Positions 50,201-62,045 of a stretch of 64,000 nucleotides of DNA are shown here, in pieces. The notes beneath the pieces were generated by a model. It was not told the DNA's origin. It was given only the letters and a program-made list of their open reading frames with translations, and searched no databases. Position 1 is the first letter of the stretch. Each line of letters begins with the position of its first letter. Both the position numbers and the translations under genes were made by a program. Origin of the DNA: Trema orientale. Lineage: Eukaryota; Streptophyta; Magnoliopsida; Rosales; Cannabaceae. Location of the stretch: NCBI GenBank assembly GCA_002914845.1, contig JXTC01000041.1:1094646-1158645 (forward strand), read 5' to 3'.

Positions 50201-52384
50201 ACGACACGAAGTTAGCGGGTTTGGGTTTGTCTTAAACAGGTACAGGTCAAAACAGGTTAAACCCGATTAAACACGATTAAATAATAGGTCATTAGCAGGT
50301 TAACCTGTTAAACCCGAAATTGACCCGTTTAACACGATTAAATTTTTTGAGACATTATATTATCTTGTGTGTACCAAGACTTAAAACTTCCCTTTTATGT
50401 TTTATGTACTAAAACTTGAAAGTTTTATTTTAGTTTTAAACTTTGGATTGTGTATTATATTTATTTGATTATGGTTGCTTGGTTATATTGAAAATATAAA
50501 ATAAGTTAATAGATTATATCAAGTTACATTGAAAACGTGAAATAGGTTAACATGTTAAAATTAATAGGTTAATACGTTATGTCAAGTTGAACCAAATACA
50601 ACATATTTAACATTAACATGTTAAATTGAGTTCAATTAACGGGTTAATAGTATACAGGTTAATAGATCGTGTTACGTTGGATACGATCTGAATACGACCT
50701 ATTTAAATAACGTGTTAAATGTGTCGCTCACAGGTTAACCTGTTTATTTAGCGTGTCGGGTGTGGATTTACAAATCATGACACGAATAATAAACGTGTCG
50801 GGTTTGGATTTGGTAATTACTCGTTATATATATACTTCGACACGATACAAATATGACACGACAACACGAATTGCCACCCTTAATCATACCCACCGGTGAT
50901 TATCCAATCACCTAGCCTTGAATCACGGGTGATATTGTAGTATATGCTGCTAATCACTACGTAGCATAATGTTCTATTAAATATTTACCTGAAGGCCATA
51001 CCAGCCCTTCCTCTCAGCATCAGAGTCACTGTCCGACTCATTCACCCAGCCCCAGATCACTCTCCTCCGCTTCTCAGCATCGTAAAACGATTTCGAAGCA
51101 TAGAACTTGCCATAATCCAATCTAAGATCCGAACCCTCTTCGAAAAAGTCGGTCTCAACCTTGAATTTCTCTGTTTCAGGCGAATATTTTCCTAGTATAT
51201 AGTAATCACGACTGATCTTAAACATGCTCACTTTAAGAACATGCTTCTTCTCATACTGATCTTGAACCCAATAACTGTTGTCACCATCTGAGCCGTTGAT
51301 TCCCACTGGGAAGAAATCAGGGCACTCCCACATTATATCTTTCTTAGACGAGTGGAGTGGAGTCTCGGACCGAGTCCAGTTCACAAAGTCTCTGCTTTTG
51401 TACAGAATCGCTAACCCGTTTCCATCAATCTTGGCTCCGACTATGACCCGCCAAATACCGTCGGGGCCCCGCCAAGCCGTTGTTGGGTCTCGAAACAAAG
51501 TTGGGTCAATGCCGTTGACCGGAGTCATCAAAGGGTTGTGGGGGGATTTCGTCCACTCTATGAGAAAGGGGTCAGAGAGGTTTTTGGGTAAGGCCAAGTT
51601 TTGGACTTGGCGATTTTGAGAGTCGGCTCCGGTGTATAAAATGGCGGGTATGTGACCCGGAAGGAAGGTGATGGACCCGGACCAGCAGCCATTGACGTCG
51701 AAATCTGGATCTGTGGGGTTCATGGCTATATCGAGATGAACCCAGTTGATGAGATCGTGTGAGATTGAATGTGCCCATGTTATGTTACCCCATAATGGAC
51801 CGTACGGATTGTATTGATAGAAGAGATGGTATACTCCCTTGTAGTACATTGGTCCTGTTAGTAATGAAATTTATGAGCTTTTATACATGAAACCGAACTT
51901 TTCCCAGAAAAATTTGAGATGGGTTTTTCTTAAACTTGCCATATAAATATAATATTTCAGAATGTACTTTCATGCGATGAAGATATATGAAGGCCAATAT
52001 TCTTGTTTGTCTAAAATTAGCAGCCAAGTTTTAATATATAGACACATATATAAGTTGAGGAAACATACCATTAGGATCTAAATATGTCGATCATCACCAG
52101 GCCATTAGTCAACGAGATGAGTAGAGAGATAGGGGGGAAAAAGTCAAAAAAAGATAGAGAAAAAAAAAAAGGAAGAAATGAAAGCCTCAAAACTGAGACC
52201 AAAATAGAATGAAAAAGGAAAGCAAACCGTTCATCCAGTTCTTAGGGGGTTGAAAATGATAGCTAGTCCTATAGAGCTGCTCTTCGGGAAGGCACTCGAG
52301 ATGTTCTTGTCTATGATTAGAGGCTTCAATTCCATGGCTGATCAGAATTAGAACGATTAAGCAAGTAACCCAAATCACAGACAT
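47241..52384 (-). CDS. CWINV: Cell-wall invertase / fructan exohydrolase-like GH32, gene 2
   Basis: Seven exons: 52384-52228, mini-exon 52069-52077, 51854-50989, 48554-48396, 48289-48051, 47674-47584, 47435-47241. The spliced frame is open, 571 residues. Signal peptide about 1-21; NDPNG nucleophile Asp53, RDP Asp178 and WECPDF Glu232 are all present. The clamp loop reads [10 protein letters not shown], again without the invertase Asp/Lys pair. Exon 3 differs from gene 3 at only about eight of 288 residues, so these two are the recent duplicate pair. Two oddities: intron 3 is 2434 bp because several transposons landed in it, and the C-terminus is altered. A short in-frame loss after KISKLN and a one-base shift after AQIVS change the last residues to WRGEENQ and remove the usual end. 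Probably still made, but possibly weakened. Confidence 0.9.
48828..49598. mobile_element. PIF/Harbinger-like MITE in intron 3 of GH32 gene 2
   Basis: The outer element is 48831-49595 with TAA on both sides (48828-48830, 49596-49598). Its ends are GGCCATGTTTGGTA and, inverted, TGCTATATTTGGTA. The left half is rich in GGAAGGGGAAGAG and the right half in the complementary pyrimidines, as in the MITE at 15515-15974. Its original length without the nested Mutator-type MITE is about 390 bp. Confidence 0.7.
49093..49476. mobile_element. Mutator-type MITE nested in the PIF-like MITE
   Basis: The element is 49102-49467 (366 bp) with long inverted arms (GTAAAAAAATACCCTAAAGT at the left). The target repeats TTATTTTAA and TTATTTCAA match at 8 of 9 bases. 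It closely resembles the copy at 19953-20308. The nesting order shows it arrived after the PIF-like MITE. Confidence 0.8.
50149..50890. mobile_element. hAT MITE in intron 3 of GH32 gene 2
   Basis: The element is 50157-50882 (726 bp). The termini are TAGGGGTGGCAATTTAG and, inverted from the right, TAAGGGTGGCAATTCGTG. The 8-bp target repeats are ATCATACT and ATCATACC (7 of 8). The interior repeats ACACGA/CGTGTCG and GGTTAACCTGTTAAACCCG words. Non-coding. Confidence 0.83.
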
Positions 52385-52980
52385 ATCTGTGTTCTATAAG
52401 CTTTTGATGTTAGCCACTGCAAAACTAAAGCAAGTTGGATTAGAACCAGACTGTTCATTTATCCTATAGGAGTCGAATTTTCTGTTCAACTTACTTCTTT
52501 TGGAGCATAGTAAACTTGAATAATCAATACTCAACTTGCATTACAAAATTACACAGCAAATAATTAGAAAATTCCATTTTGATATTTAAATATTACATGA
52601 ATTTAGCTTATTAATTTGAACAAAGTTATTTAAAGACTTTTCTTAATTTGGATGGTTACTATCAGGGTCTTAGTCGTCTATAAATATCAATAAGCTGATT
52701 GACTTCTAAGAAAGAATGGGATGATTATATTTGCACCTTATCATCTAGTACTAAAAAATGACTAATGAGGAGAGTCTCTCAATACTAGTGTACATCCCAT
52801 TGTATCCGTTTTATATTCCAGTCTTTCTTTATTCTTCGTGTTTAGTCTTCTTTTCACTTTCAGTCCAGGTTACTCCCAAATCACATCCCATGCTCATAAA
52901 ATTTGTTATTTTTTTCAATCGTTATATTTATGAGATATTGATGATAAGTCAAGAGGTATAAACTTAATCTAAGCAATTAA
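52385..52980. other. Upstream region of GH32 gene 2
   Basis: Shares with the other two genes the block GGGTCTTAGTCGTCTATAAA (about 52664-52690), holding a TATTTATA-like box on the minus strand. No other feature recognised. Confidence 0.4.
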
Positions 52981-53839
52981 GGGTCTATGTCGCAAATGGT
53001 CCCTCAACTATCTCAATCTGTGACAATTTGGTCCTCAACATCCTAATTGTGGCAATTACATTATGCCCCTAAATTTTCTAATTTGAAGTAATTTGATTTC
53101 TGAATTGTCTAAATTTTAAACTGCTGTCAAATTTCTAACAAAAAATACACATGAGGAGCACATGATAGTATATAAAGATTTATTTGAAAGGTAATTTAGA
53201 GATCTCTCAAAAAAAAAAGTAATTTGGAGATTTTAAGCTTATAAATAAACAATGATAGCAAATTTTATTATTCAATTACAAGTCAATTTGAAGAAAAAAA
53301 GATAACCAGCAAAAAAAAGGTGCAAAAAATTAAATTTAACATTAGATTTTGCTCCTGAAAAAAAAAAAAAAAATTTATTCCATCACTGGCTATGGCACTT
53401 TACATCGAAGAAAAAAAAAAAAAAAAAAAAAAAAAAAATGAGGAGGGTGGGGTGGGGGGCGCTATCTACAATACCATGGCAGCCTTGCCTTGTCCCAAGT
53501 GGGCTTAGAAGACCATGCCTCTTTACTGTTCAAATTGTTGTCTTTATCAAAAGGAAATTGAAAACACTAGTTTTCCCCCGAAAGTTTCGACGAAGACGAC
53601 GATGAACTGCCAAATTCATTAGGCTTCTACATTTTCATGCTACACCTTGGAAATAAGACCCACATGCATATCACGTGGTGTTTTAACGACCGTTTTAGAT
53701 GGAAAGGCCATTAACGACTAACGTGTGACGAGAATAAATAGTTTGAGAAGGTAAATGAAACAAAAATAATAATAATAATAATTTGGGGACCTAAATGAAA
53801 TATTGGGCGAAGTATGGGGACTCCATATGACATTAACCC
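52981..53839. mobile_element. Candidate Mutator-like MITE, target repeat not found
   Basis: The left end GGGTCTATGTCGCAAATGG and the inverted right end GGGTTAATGTCATATGGAG are related. Both lead into GGTCC-rich arms (GTCCCTCAACT; GTCCCCATACT). The interior holds A-tracts, including one of about 30 bp at 53409-53438. No clean 9-bp flanking repeat was seen. Confidence 0.45.
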
Positions 53840-54504
53840 GAAAATAAAAAATAATTAGTTCTATAGCATTTTTCTTTATTAAAAAAAATTAATAAAAACT
53901 ACCGTGAATATAAAACCATCCTTCGAATTGCTACTTAGTTTATTATCTCCAAAAATGGTGAAATTTAGGCTCACCGCTTTTTGGTCTTACATTTCACTAA
54001 TATCTGCTTTTTCACTTTAATATTTCATATCGGTTTTTGGGTATTATACACTATAAAATACGTGCTGTATATACATCATACTTTATATACCTAAAATCGA
54101 TACCTTCATTTAGTTTATAAAATACATATGGTACATATTTCTGAAAAAAAATGGAAATGAAAACGGTTTGCATCCATTAATCATAAAACATGGGCATCTC
54201 CATAAATATATTTTAAGAAAAGGGTATTTGTCTACTTTACTCATTTGGGCCCAAAGTACTCCCAGTCGCGTCCAAATCCCAAAAAAGATTAGTTTAGTGG
54301 GTTTTACAAGGAAATTAGGTCATGGAGTTACATATACTTGTAGAAAACTTATGGTGTATGTCATTTTTTTAAATAAAAAAATTGCTATTAGTAAATGACC
54401 ATATATACTAATTTATAACTTAATAACCATTTTTTTACAGGTAAATGTCCATTTGGTAAATAAGAAGGTTTAAAATTCCTTAAAATTTTCCCTTTTTTTT
54501 ATTG

Positions 54505-55491
54505 TCATTTACTAAAGATGTCAAATAGGCTTTGTCGCCCATTTGGCCCGAAGGTACAACATGAAAAAATCTGTGTTGAGCATGACACGGCACGAGGTGA
54601 CTTGGGCTATTCCAAGAATAACACAAGCTGTTAGGCCGCGTCGAGCTCTAGTTTTTAGGTACTATAGATTGGCACGACAAAACACGACACGAGCACAACA
54701 TAAGTACGATACGGCCCAAAAAGCACGACTCTAGATACTTTAAAAAATATTTATTTTATTTTAACGATCTTAATACTTAAATGATCAATTTTACATGTTA
54801 TTAAAAAAAAGAGAATAAATACTAATAATTACTAGTATAAAATACTAAGTGCTAAATAAAAATCGATTTCAAATCTCACACTAAAATAGCTAAATATTAA
54901 AATTTAAATGATTTTTCTTTTATAGAGCATATGCTAATTCATATTTAGAATTGGCTATTATTTCTAATTTGAACACAAATATATATATATTCGTTACCCA
55001 AGGGCAAGGCTATATATTATTTGATTCTTACTCTTAAACGAAAATTAATTTTTTCTTTTTATACTATAATATAGATATAGATTATTCATTCTTTTTTGCA
55101 TTAGTGACTTTTAATTGAATATTTTCTTTCCAAATAATTATGAGTATATTATATATTTCTATTACTGTTTTAACTAAATATAATTTTTAATTACATGAAT
55201 TTAAAAAATTCATAAAATATTGGCTATCACAACAATTTAATGGGTCAACTAAAGTTGGCACAAAGATATGACTCACTATGTTCGGCATGATAAAGGCCTA
55301 GTACAAGTACGAGCATAACATGAGCACAACACGAGATGTGCCTGTAGTCCGTGTCGGGCCTAGAGCTTTGAAACTTGGGTCAGCATGAGTACGACACGAT
55401 ATTTTTATTGGGATGTGCAAAGTACGATACGAAGTATGAGCTAGCCTAATTTCATAGCCGATACAACCCATTTGATATCTCTATCCTTTAC
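54505..55491. mobile_element. hAT MITE between GH32 genes 2 and 3
   Basis: The element is 54513-55483 (971 bp). The ends are TAAAGATGTCAAATAGGC and, inverted, TAGAGATATCAAATGGG. The target repeats TCATTTAC and TCCTTTAC match at 7 of 8. The subterminal regions are rich in CACGAC/AGTACGA words, like the element at 50157-50882. Non-coding. Confidence 0.78.
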
Positions 55492-56546
55492 AGCATTAAT
55501 AGAAAATCACCATTAATTGGTCCATGTTTTTTTTTTCATCTCTTGTTATATTAAACTATTTACTTGGTATATTTTTAGATGCACCATGTTGTGATCTTGA
55601 CTTTTAATAGATATTTTTTCGCTCGTGATACATTTTCTAATGAGATTGATATATCTGATTAGATTATTATGAATATATATACATAAATATATATTTTGTA
55701 AATTTTTTCTTTGAAAAATAATGCTTTACAATAGTAGAATTGATATATTAGAAAATATACCAAGTACATATATTGATACACCAAGAAAAAAGAAAAAAAA
55801 AAAGGAGAAATATACTTCGGTGATAATTTCTCGTTAAGGGTAGTCAACTTCCATGAACTCATAAAAGTTAAAAGAGTTTAAAAACTTCTTAACTAACGAA
55901 TACACATTGCTTTGTAGAAAAGTGTGGGTTTTGGTAGGGTAATAGTTAATAACATAATAAGTAGTATATAGGAAAGTATACTGAGTACATACATGATATG
56001 GAGAAGAAGAAAATTGTATTAATTAAGAGTGATTTCTCATTAATAGCTGTAAAGTTTATTTTCTAAAATTTCATAGTCTCATAAATGTTAAAAAATAGTT
56101 TAAATCCCTCTTAACTAATATACGAATATTAAATTATTATAAAAAAGGGCTTAATTTAGGCATTTATGTCTTCAATGGATATCTGATTTGGTTATGTAGC
56201 TACAACTTTTGAATTTAGATATTTACTGTGGATGTAAAATGGGACATATCTATTGACCCCGATTGTTTTTTTCTTGAAAAAAAAAAAAAGATAATATTGG
56301 AGTAAAATCATTAACAATTGATTCCAAAATAATAATAATAATAATAATAATGATAATATTAATAAACAATAAATGAAAATATATTTGAAACTTCTATCAA
56401 GACGAGATGAGCGAACGATGAAGTCCCTTACTGTGAATATAAATTAAAGACAAGGCAAAGGAAGAGAAGCTAAGAATACCTTTTGAGCCTCAATTTTGAA
56501 TTTGAGATTGTGTGTGAGCAATACTATTTCAATCTTGAAAACATGA
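55492..56546. other. Intergenic downstream of GH32 gene 3
   Basis: AT-rich, with an (AAT)n tract at about 56328-56350. About 56400-56546 aligns with the 3' flanks of the other two GH32 genes and so marks the duplicated unit. Confidence 0.45.
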
Positions 56547-59500
56547 CTATTGGAAACCAATTAGTGGTTCTATTATCCTCTCCATGGACACAATTTGGGC
56601 ATTCTTCATACTCCAAGCATTAAGCTCTGAGATCTTAACACTACTAGTTCCATTGTTGAATGCATACAAGTAGGCATCTTTATTAATTGCCAACAGTGGA
56701 TATACCCTAGAAGTGATGCAAGTTATCCCTTCTCCTCCAAAACTCTCAACAATTGAATGATCAATCTGCACGAAAGTCAAAATAAATTACCAAATCTTAG
56801 AGGACTCATTAGCAACATTTTTATTAGCTTTTAATAGTAATAAATCTAAAATAAAGTACGAAGCCATAATGCAAGTATTAAGACCATAAGTACCAAGCTT
56901 CTTAATGTTATTTTCTCTTGGCGAGGATCCAAGTCCAGGAAAGCACCATACGTGGTCTTGTCAAGCTCATTCCTCAATGAAGACCTGCTTAATTCTCATT
57001 ATTATCATACCCAATTCTCCATGTAAAAAAATGGTTTATTATATATTTAGTTGTTCCCTACTTATGTAGAATGTGTCAATACGTCCCACAAAGTTTTTAA
57101 CTTTGGACCCTATACTACTAAAATTATTGTTCTATAGGCAAACATGCGGAAGAAATGGGAGGTGTCATAATTTTAACTCCACATTGTTCGAAGGCAAACA
57201 TTAAAATAAATTCAACATTAAGTCATCACCTGCTTTGGTCACTACACATGAGAACAACGTAGTTTTCATTTCTTTTGAATATGCGAAAGAAGATTGCAGT
57301 TTGTTCAGTCAAGTCATCAGAAGCCAAAACCAACAAACCAAATGGCCCAACTCTGCCTCTTACAATTGCACTTTTCTTATCACAAAGCAGCTGGGGGTCC
57401 ACCCAACTCGGGTCCAATGATTCTGCCTCTTCTATTTCGGGTACCTCAAATGAAACTTCCACATCCGCCTTAAATGGAACAAATTAGAGAAAATGAAACT
57501 AACTACTGCTAAATCATTTTTCAAAAAATAATGATCTATTGGCATAACTAAAAGGGACACAATTGATTTTACCTGTGAAGCTGTGACACCGGAAATTTCC
57601 AACACTGACCCACCACCATTAAGCTCCTTGTTTTGGAGATTAACTTTCTCACTTCGTAGTTTTTCAATTTCTTTAATTGGCCACTGTACTAATTGCTTCC
57701 CGGATTTACTTAGAACAACACTTCTGGGAAACGACTAGGGAAAACAAAAATAAATAAAAAAATAAAAAATCAAGATCCTGTGTAGGAAAATGTCACATAA
57801 GACTTTGCTTGGTAACATTTTTGTTCTTCGTTTATAAAAATAAAAGCGATGAAAATTTTATAAAATAATGTAGTGATCATTTCACTTGTAAAAATAAACT
57901 GAAAAATATTGTCTAACAAAGTCCGAGCATCGAATCATTGGATTCTGGCACCCACCACGAAATTGAAATGGTAGCAACTACTCAATCCCGACACCTGACA
58001 GCTCATCGTATGGGAGACTAAGTTGATTGGCGACTACCTAATCACCGTGACTACTGAAGTTACCTAATAGTGTGACTAAAGACTCATTTTTTACACCAAA
58101 CATAATTTTCAACCATATCTTATCTCAAATTGAGACTAACCATTTAAAATATTGTATGCATGTAAATTATGTGTGTTATTTTGGGTTTTTTTCTTTTTTA
58201 ACTTAAAAAAGAAAAAGAAAAAACTATTTTAAATGAGTGTCTCCACTCTCTATAATAAAATATATAAATGAATAATAGTCAGCTAATTTTCCATTAAATT
58301 ATTACCTGAAGGCCAGACCAGCCTTTCCTCTCAGCATCAGAATCACTGTCCGACTCATTCACCCAACCCCAGACCACCCTCCTCCGCTTCTCAGCATCGT
58401 AAAACGATTTCGAAGCATAAAACTTGCCATAATCCAATCTAAGATCCGAACCCTCTTCGAAAAAGTCGGTCTCAACCTCAAATTTCTCTGTTTCAGGCGA
58501 ATATTTTCCTAGTATATAGTAATCACGACTGATCCTAAACATGCTCACTTTAAGAACATGCTTCTTCTCATACTGATCTTGAACCCAATAACTGTTGTCA
58601 CCATCTGAGCCGTTGATTCCCACTGGGAAGAAATCAGGGCACTCCCACATTATATCTTTCTTAGACGAGTGGAGTGGAGTCTCGGACCGAGTCCAGTTCA
58701 CAAAGTCTCTGCTTTTGTACAGAATCGCTAACCCGTTTCCATCAATCTTGGCTCCGACTATGACCTGCCAAATACCGTCGGGGCCCCGCCAAGCCGTTGT
58801 CGGGTCTCGGAACAAAGTTGGGTCAATGCCGTTGACCGGAGTCATCAAAGGGTTGTGGGGAGACTTGGTCCATTCTATGAGAAAAGGGTCAGAGAGGTTT
58901 CTGGGTAAGGCCAAGTTTTGGACTTGACGATTTTGAGAGTCGACTCCGGTGTATAAAATGGCGGGTATGTGACCCGGAAGGAAGGTGATGGACCCGGACC
59001 AGCAGCCATTGATGTCGAAATCTGGATCTGTGGGGTTCATGGCTATATCGAGATGAACCCAGTTGATGAGATCGTGTGAGATTGAATGTGCCCATGTTAT
59101 GTTACCCCATAATGGACCGTACGGATTGTATTGATAGAAGAGATGGTATACTCCCTTGTAGTACATTGGTCCTGAATTAATGAAGGTTTTATAGACTTTT
59201 AAACATGAAAGTTAACTTTCCCAGAAAAAATTTGAGATGGGTTCTTCTTAGATTAGTCATATAATATTTGAAAATGTACATTTTCATGTGCGTTGTGGTA
59301 CAATATGAAACATTATCTAATACAGGCAGCTATGTTTTAATCTATAGCCTATAGGCACATATAAGTTTGAGAAAACATACCATTAGGATCTGATCAAGAT
59401 ATTGATCATGACCAGGCCATTAGTCAAACGACATGAAAAGAGAGAGGGGAAAAGAAAAAGGTCAATAAGAGAAGAAGAAAAATGAGAGTTTGAAAACTGA

Positions 59501-59688
59501 GAATAAAATAGAATGAAGAAGAACAACAAACCGTTCATCCAGTTCTTAGGGGGCTGAAAATGATAGCCAGTCCTATAAGGCTGCTCTTCGGAAAGGCACC
59601 CGAGATTTTCTTGTCTATGATTAGAGGCTTCAATTCCATGGCTGATCAGAATTAGAACGATTAATCCAGTAACCCAAATCACAGACAT
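56547..59688 (-). CDS. CWINV: Cell-wall invertase / fructan exohydrolase-like GH32, gene 3
   Basis: Seven exons: 59688-59532, mini-exon 59381-59389, 59171-58306, 57734-57573, 57468-57230, 56984-56894, 56765-56547. Open spliced frame of 580 residues, the expected length for plant acid invertases. Signal peptide about 1-21, nucleophile Asp53 in NDPNG, RDP Asp178, WECPDF Glu232 and the beta-sandwich ending in [23 protein letters not shown]. It has one extra Gly in exon 4 (ELNGGGS) relative to genes 1 and 2. The clamp loop reads [10 protein letters not shown], as in gene 2, lacking the invertase Asp/Lys pair. Introns are short and free of the insertions seen in gene 2, so this may be the best-preserved copy. 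Apoplastic action on sucrose or beta-fructans is inferred from the family. Confidence 0.93.
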
Positions 59689-60214
59689 ATCTATGTAACT
59701 ACGTTCTATAAGCTTTTGATGTAGCTACTGCAAAATTGAACCAAGTTGGATTGGAACCAGACTCTGTTCATTTATACTATTCCAGTCAAATTTTTTTATG
59801 CGGCTTTGGATCTTTTGGAGCAGAATAAACTGCATATTTTGTACACAACTTGCATTAAAAAATTACTCTCAGAAAATAATCAAAAGGTTCCATGTTGGTA
59901 TATTTAAATGGTACTGTTAAATGAATTTAGCTACTTAATTGGAATTATGAATATAAATATGTGTCTTAATTTTGTTTAGATAAGTACGAAAGGGTTTCTT
60001 GAGAAAAAGAAACAGAGAAGCACTAAAAGGGTCTTAATCGTCAATATAAATATATTGACTTCTAATAGAGGATGGCAATTGGCAATTGGCAATTGGCAAT
60101 TGCGTCTATACATATAATTAGAAAACAAACTGATTTTTGTGAACTCATTTGACATGACCCGAAAATTCTTGGGCTTCTTACAAAATTACAGGCCAAAGTC
60201 TGATTTTTTGAAAA
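59689..60214. other. Upstream region of GH32 gene 3
   Basis: The block GGGTCTTAATCGTCAATATA (about 60029-60052), shared with genes 1 and 2, carries a TATTTATA-like box on the minus strand. Just beyond is a small (GGCAATT)4 microsatellite at about 60073-60100. Confidence 0.4.
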
Positions 60215-60540
60215 ATAAAGCTTTATTAGAAAATAATCCTTCAAAAAAATATTTAGAAAAATACTATTTTTCTTCAAAATTGCTATTAGTAATTGAGTTA
60301 ACAAATTAGATTACTGTAACGAATCCAGTCACTTAAAGTAACTGATCAAGTTACCACAGATAACTCAATTAGCTACCTTAAGTATCTCATCAATTAATAA
60401 AAAGTAGTATTTTTCTAAATACTTTTAAAAATAGTATTTTTAAAATTAAATCAGGGATTTTTTTAGAACAATTTCAAATTCCGGGATTTTTCAATTTTTT
60501 TAAAAATTACCATAAAAAATCAAATTTCCTCAATATTCTT
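60215..60540. repeat. GTAAC-core dispersed repeat, copy 6
   Basis: The shell TTTAGAAAAATACTATTTTT at about 60252 is mirrored by GTAGTATTTTTCTAAAT at about 60403. The core (60295-60390) contains AGTAACTGATCAAGTTACC, ACTGTAACG and AGCTACC half-sites. The palindrome at 60338-60355 matches 12920-12937 except at one base. Confidence 0.5.
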
Positions 60541-61480
60541 GAAAAAGTTCATAAGTATCTGTTTTCTTAAGCACACTTTCATAAATATTCGTTTTCTATT
60601 TTTATTTTTAAATGCCCGTTCTATATCTTTTTCGAGGAATCTATACCACACGAATTTCAAAAATAAAAATATATCTAAAAATTGGTATATATCTCAAAAC
60701 ATATATCACAAATAAAAATTCACACTGCAAATATAAACTATAAGTAAAAATTTATATTGTAAATATATACTATACATATTTTATATATGAAATATAAACC
60801 TAAAAGATAGGTATTTTGGAAAGAAAAAACCAGTATTTTTGAAATATGAGGGTCAAAAACGGGTACTAAGTAATATTTGAATTGACTTCAAGATCCAGGC
60901 CCATTTAGGTTTCTTTTATTTGGGCTTATTTTTGGGCTTCGTATTGCTTGACCCCAATAGATTAGTTTACGGATTTTGACGAGGAAATTAGGTAAGAAGT
61001 CACTTTTGGTGCTTGAGTTTTTGGTTTTGGCAATTACCATTTGTTAGTAGTGTTCGTTTGTGAAATTTCTCTTTTGTTCTTTTGTTTCCTTTATCTTCAT
61101 ATTAACTAAAGGCTTTCTTTATACACTTTTGTTTCTTCTTCTTTTTTTTTTTTTTTTAAATGAAAAGAGTAGCAGGATTTTCTCAAGTAAAGTTTTGAGA
61201 TAATCTTCATCTTTCGTTTAAAAAAAAAAAAAAAAACAAACAACAACAACCATAAAAAAATAGAAAATAAAAGTTATTTTTGGTAAAAAAATTACTAATA
61301 TTCTAAAAAGTTTAAATCAACTACTAAATCATAAGTACCACAATTCAAAAATGGTGTTATTTATGAAAATATCTCTGAAATTTCTTTAAGGATCGTCAGT
61401 TTGTGCTTGAGTTGTTTTGTTTAGGCTATTTTTATTTATAACTTTATCGGCAGTTATATATATATATATATATATATGGA
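60541..61480. other. Intergenic, nothing recognised
   Basis: AT-rich with A and T tracts; no coding exon or element ends. Confidence 0.4.
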
Positions 61481-61488
61481 AAACAATA

Positions 61489-61692
61489 CAATAGATATTT
61501 TTTTTTATTCAGTATCAGTAGGTACATCAATTTTAGCTGTTAGAATTCATTCTAATGATTACAAATATAAATGTTATTATTTAATTCACATTGGAACTTG
61601 TTCCAATATAATTAATTATATCCGTTAGATTTCAATCTAACGGTTAAAATTGATGTACCTACTGATAGTAAATATAAAAGATACCTATTTTA
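61489..61692. mobile_element. Fold-back MITE-like element
   Basis: About 50-bp inverted arms: TATCAGTAGGTACATCAATT at about 61511 and its complement ending at about 61674. The match continues outward through the ATAGATATTT/ATAGGTATCT stretch. It lies in an (AT)n-rich site (61455-61477 and 61700-61710). It has no coding capacity and the superfamily is uncertain. Confidence 0.6.
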
Positions 61693-61809
61693 CTAGCTCT
61701 ATATATATAAAATATGTATCTTCTTATATCTTCACTTAATTATTTTTAGGGATAGTATCACTTTTATACCTTATATTTTGACACTTTGTTTAATTTATAC
61801 CTTGTTTCT

Positions 61810-62045
61810 GGTTATTATCAACACCTGTAGATTTAAAATCTGTTACAAATTTATATCTTAACACTAATTTATAGCAGTTAATTTACCACGATGATTTAAT
61901 AAATTTATTCTCAGATCAGTTTTTATACAATTTATTTTTAATTTTTTAAACGGCATCTTGGTAAATTAATTATTCTAAATTGGTGTCATGGTATAAATTT
62001 GTAACAGATTTCAAATTTAAGGGTTAATGTTAATAATAACTAAAA
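61810..62045. repeat. Inverted repeat, possible worn MITE
   Basis: AAAATCTGTTACAAATTTAT at about 61838 pairs with TATAAATTTGTAACAGATTT at about 62002. Flanking GTTATTATCAACACC and GTTAATAATAAC words are also inverted. Outer ends and target repeats were not resolved. Confidence 0.5.

Noticed and set aside
51278-51619. Plus-strand open frame opposite GH32 exon 3 (also at 58595-58927)
   Set aside because: Antisense shadow of conserved coding sequence, repeated because the exon is duplicated.
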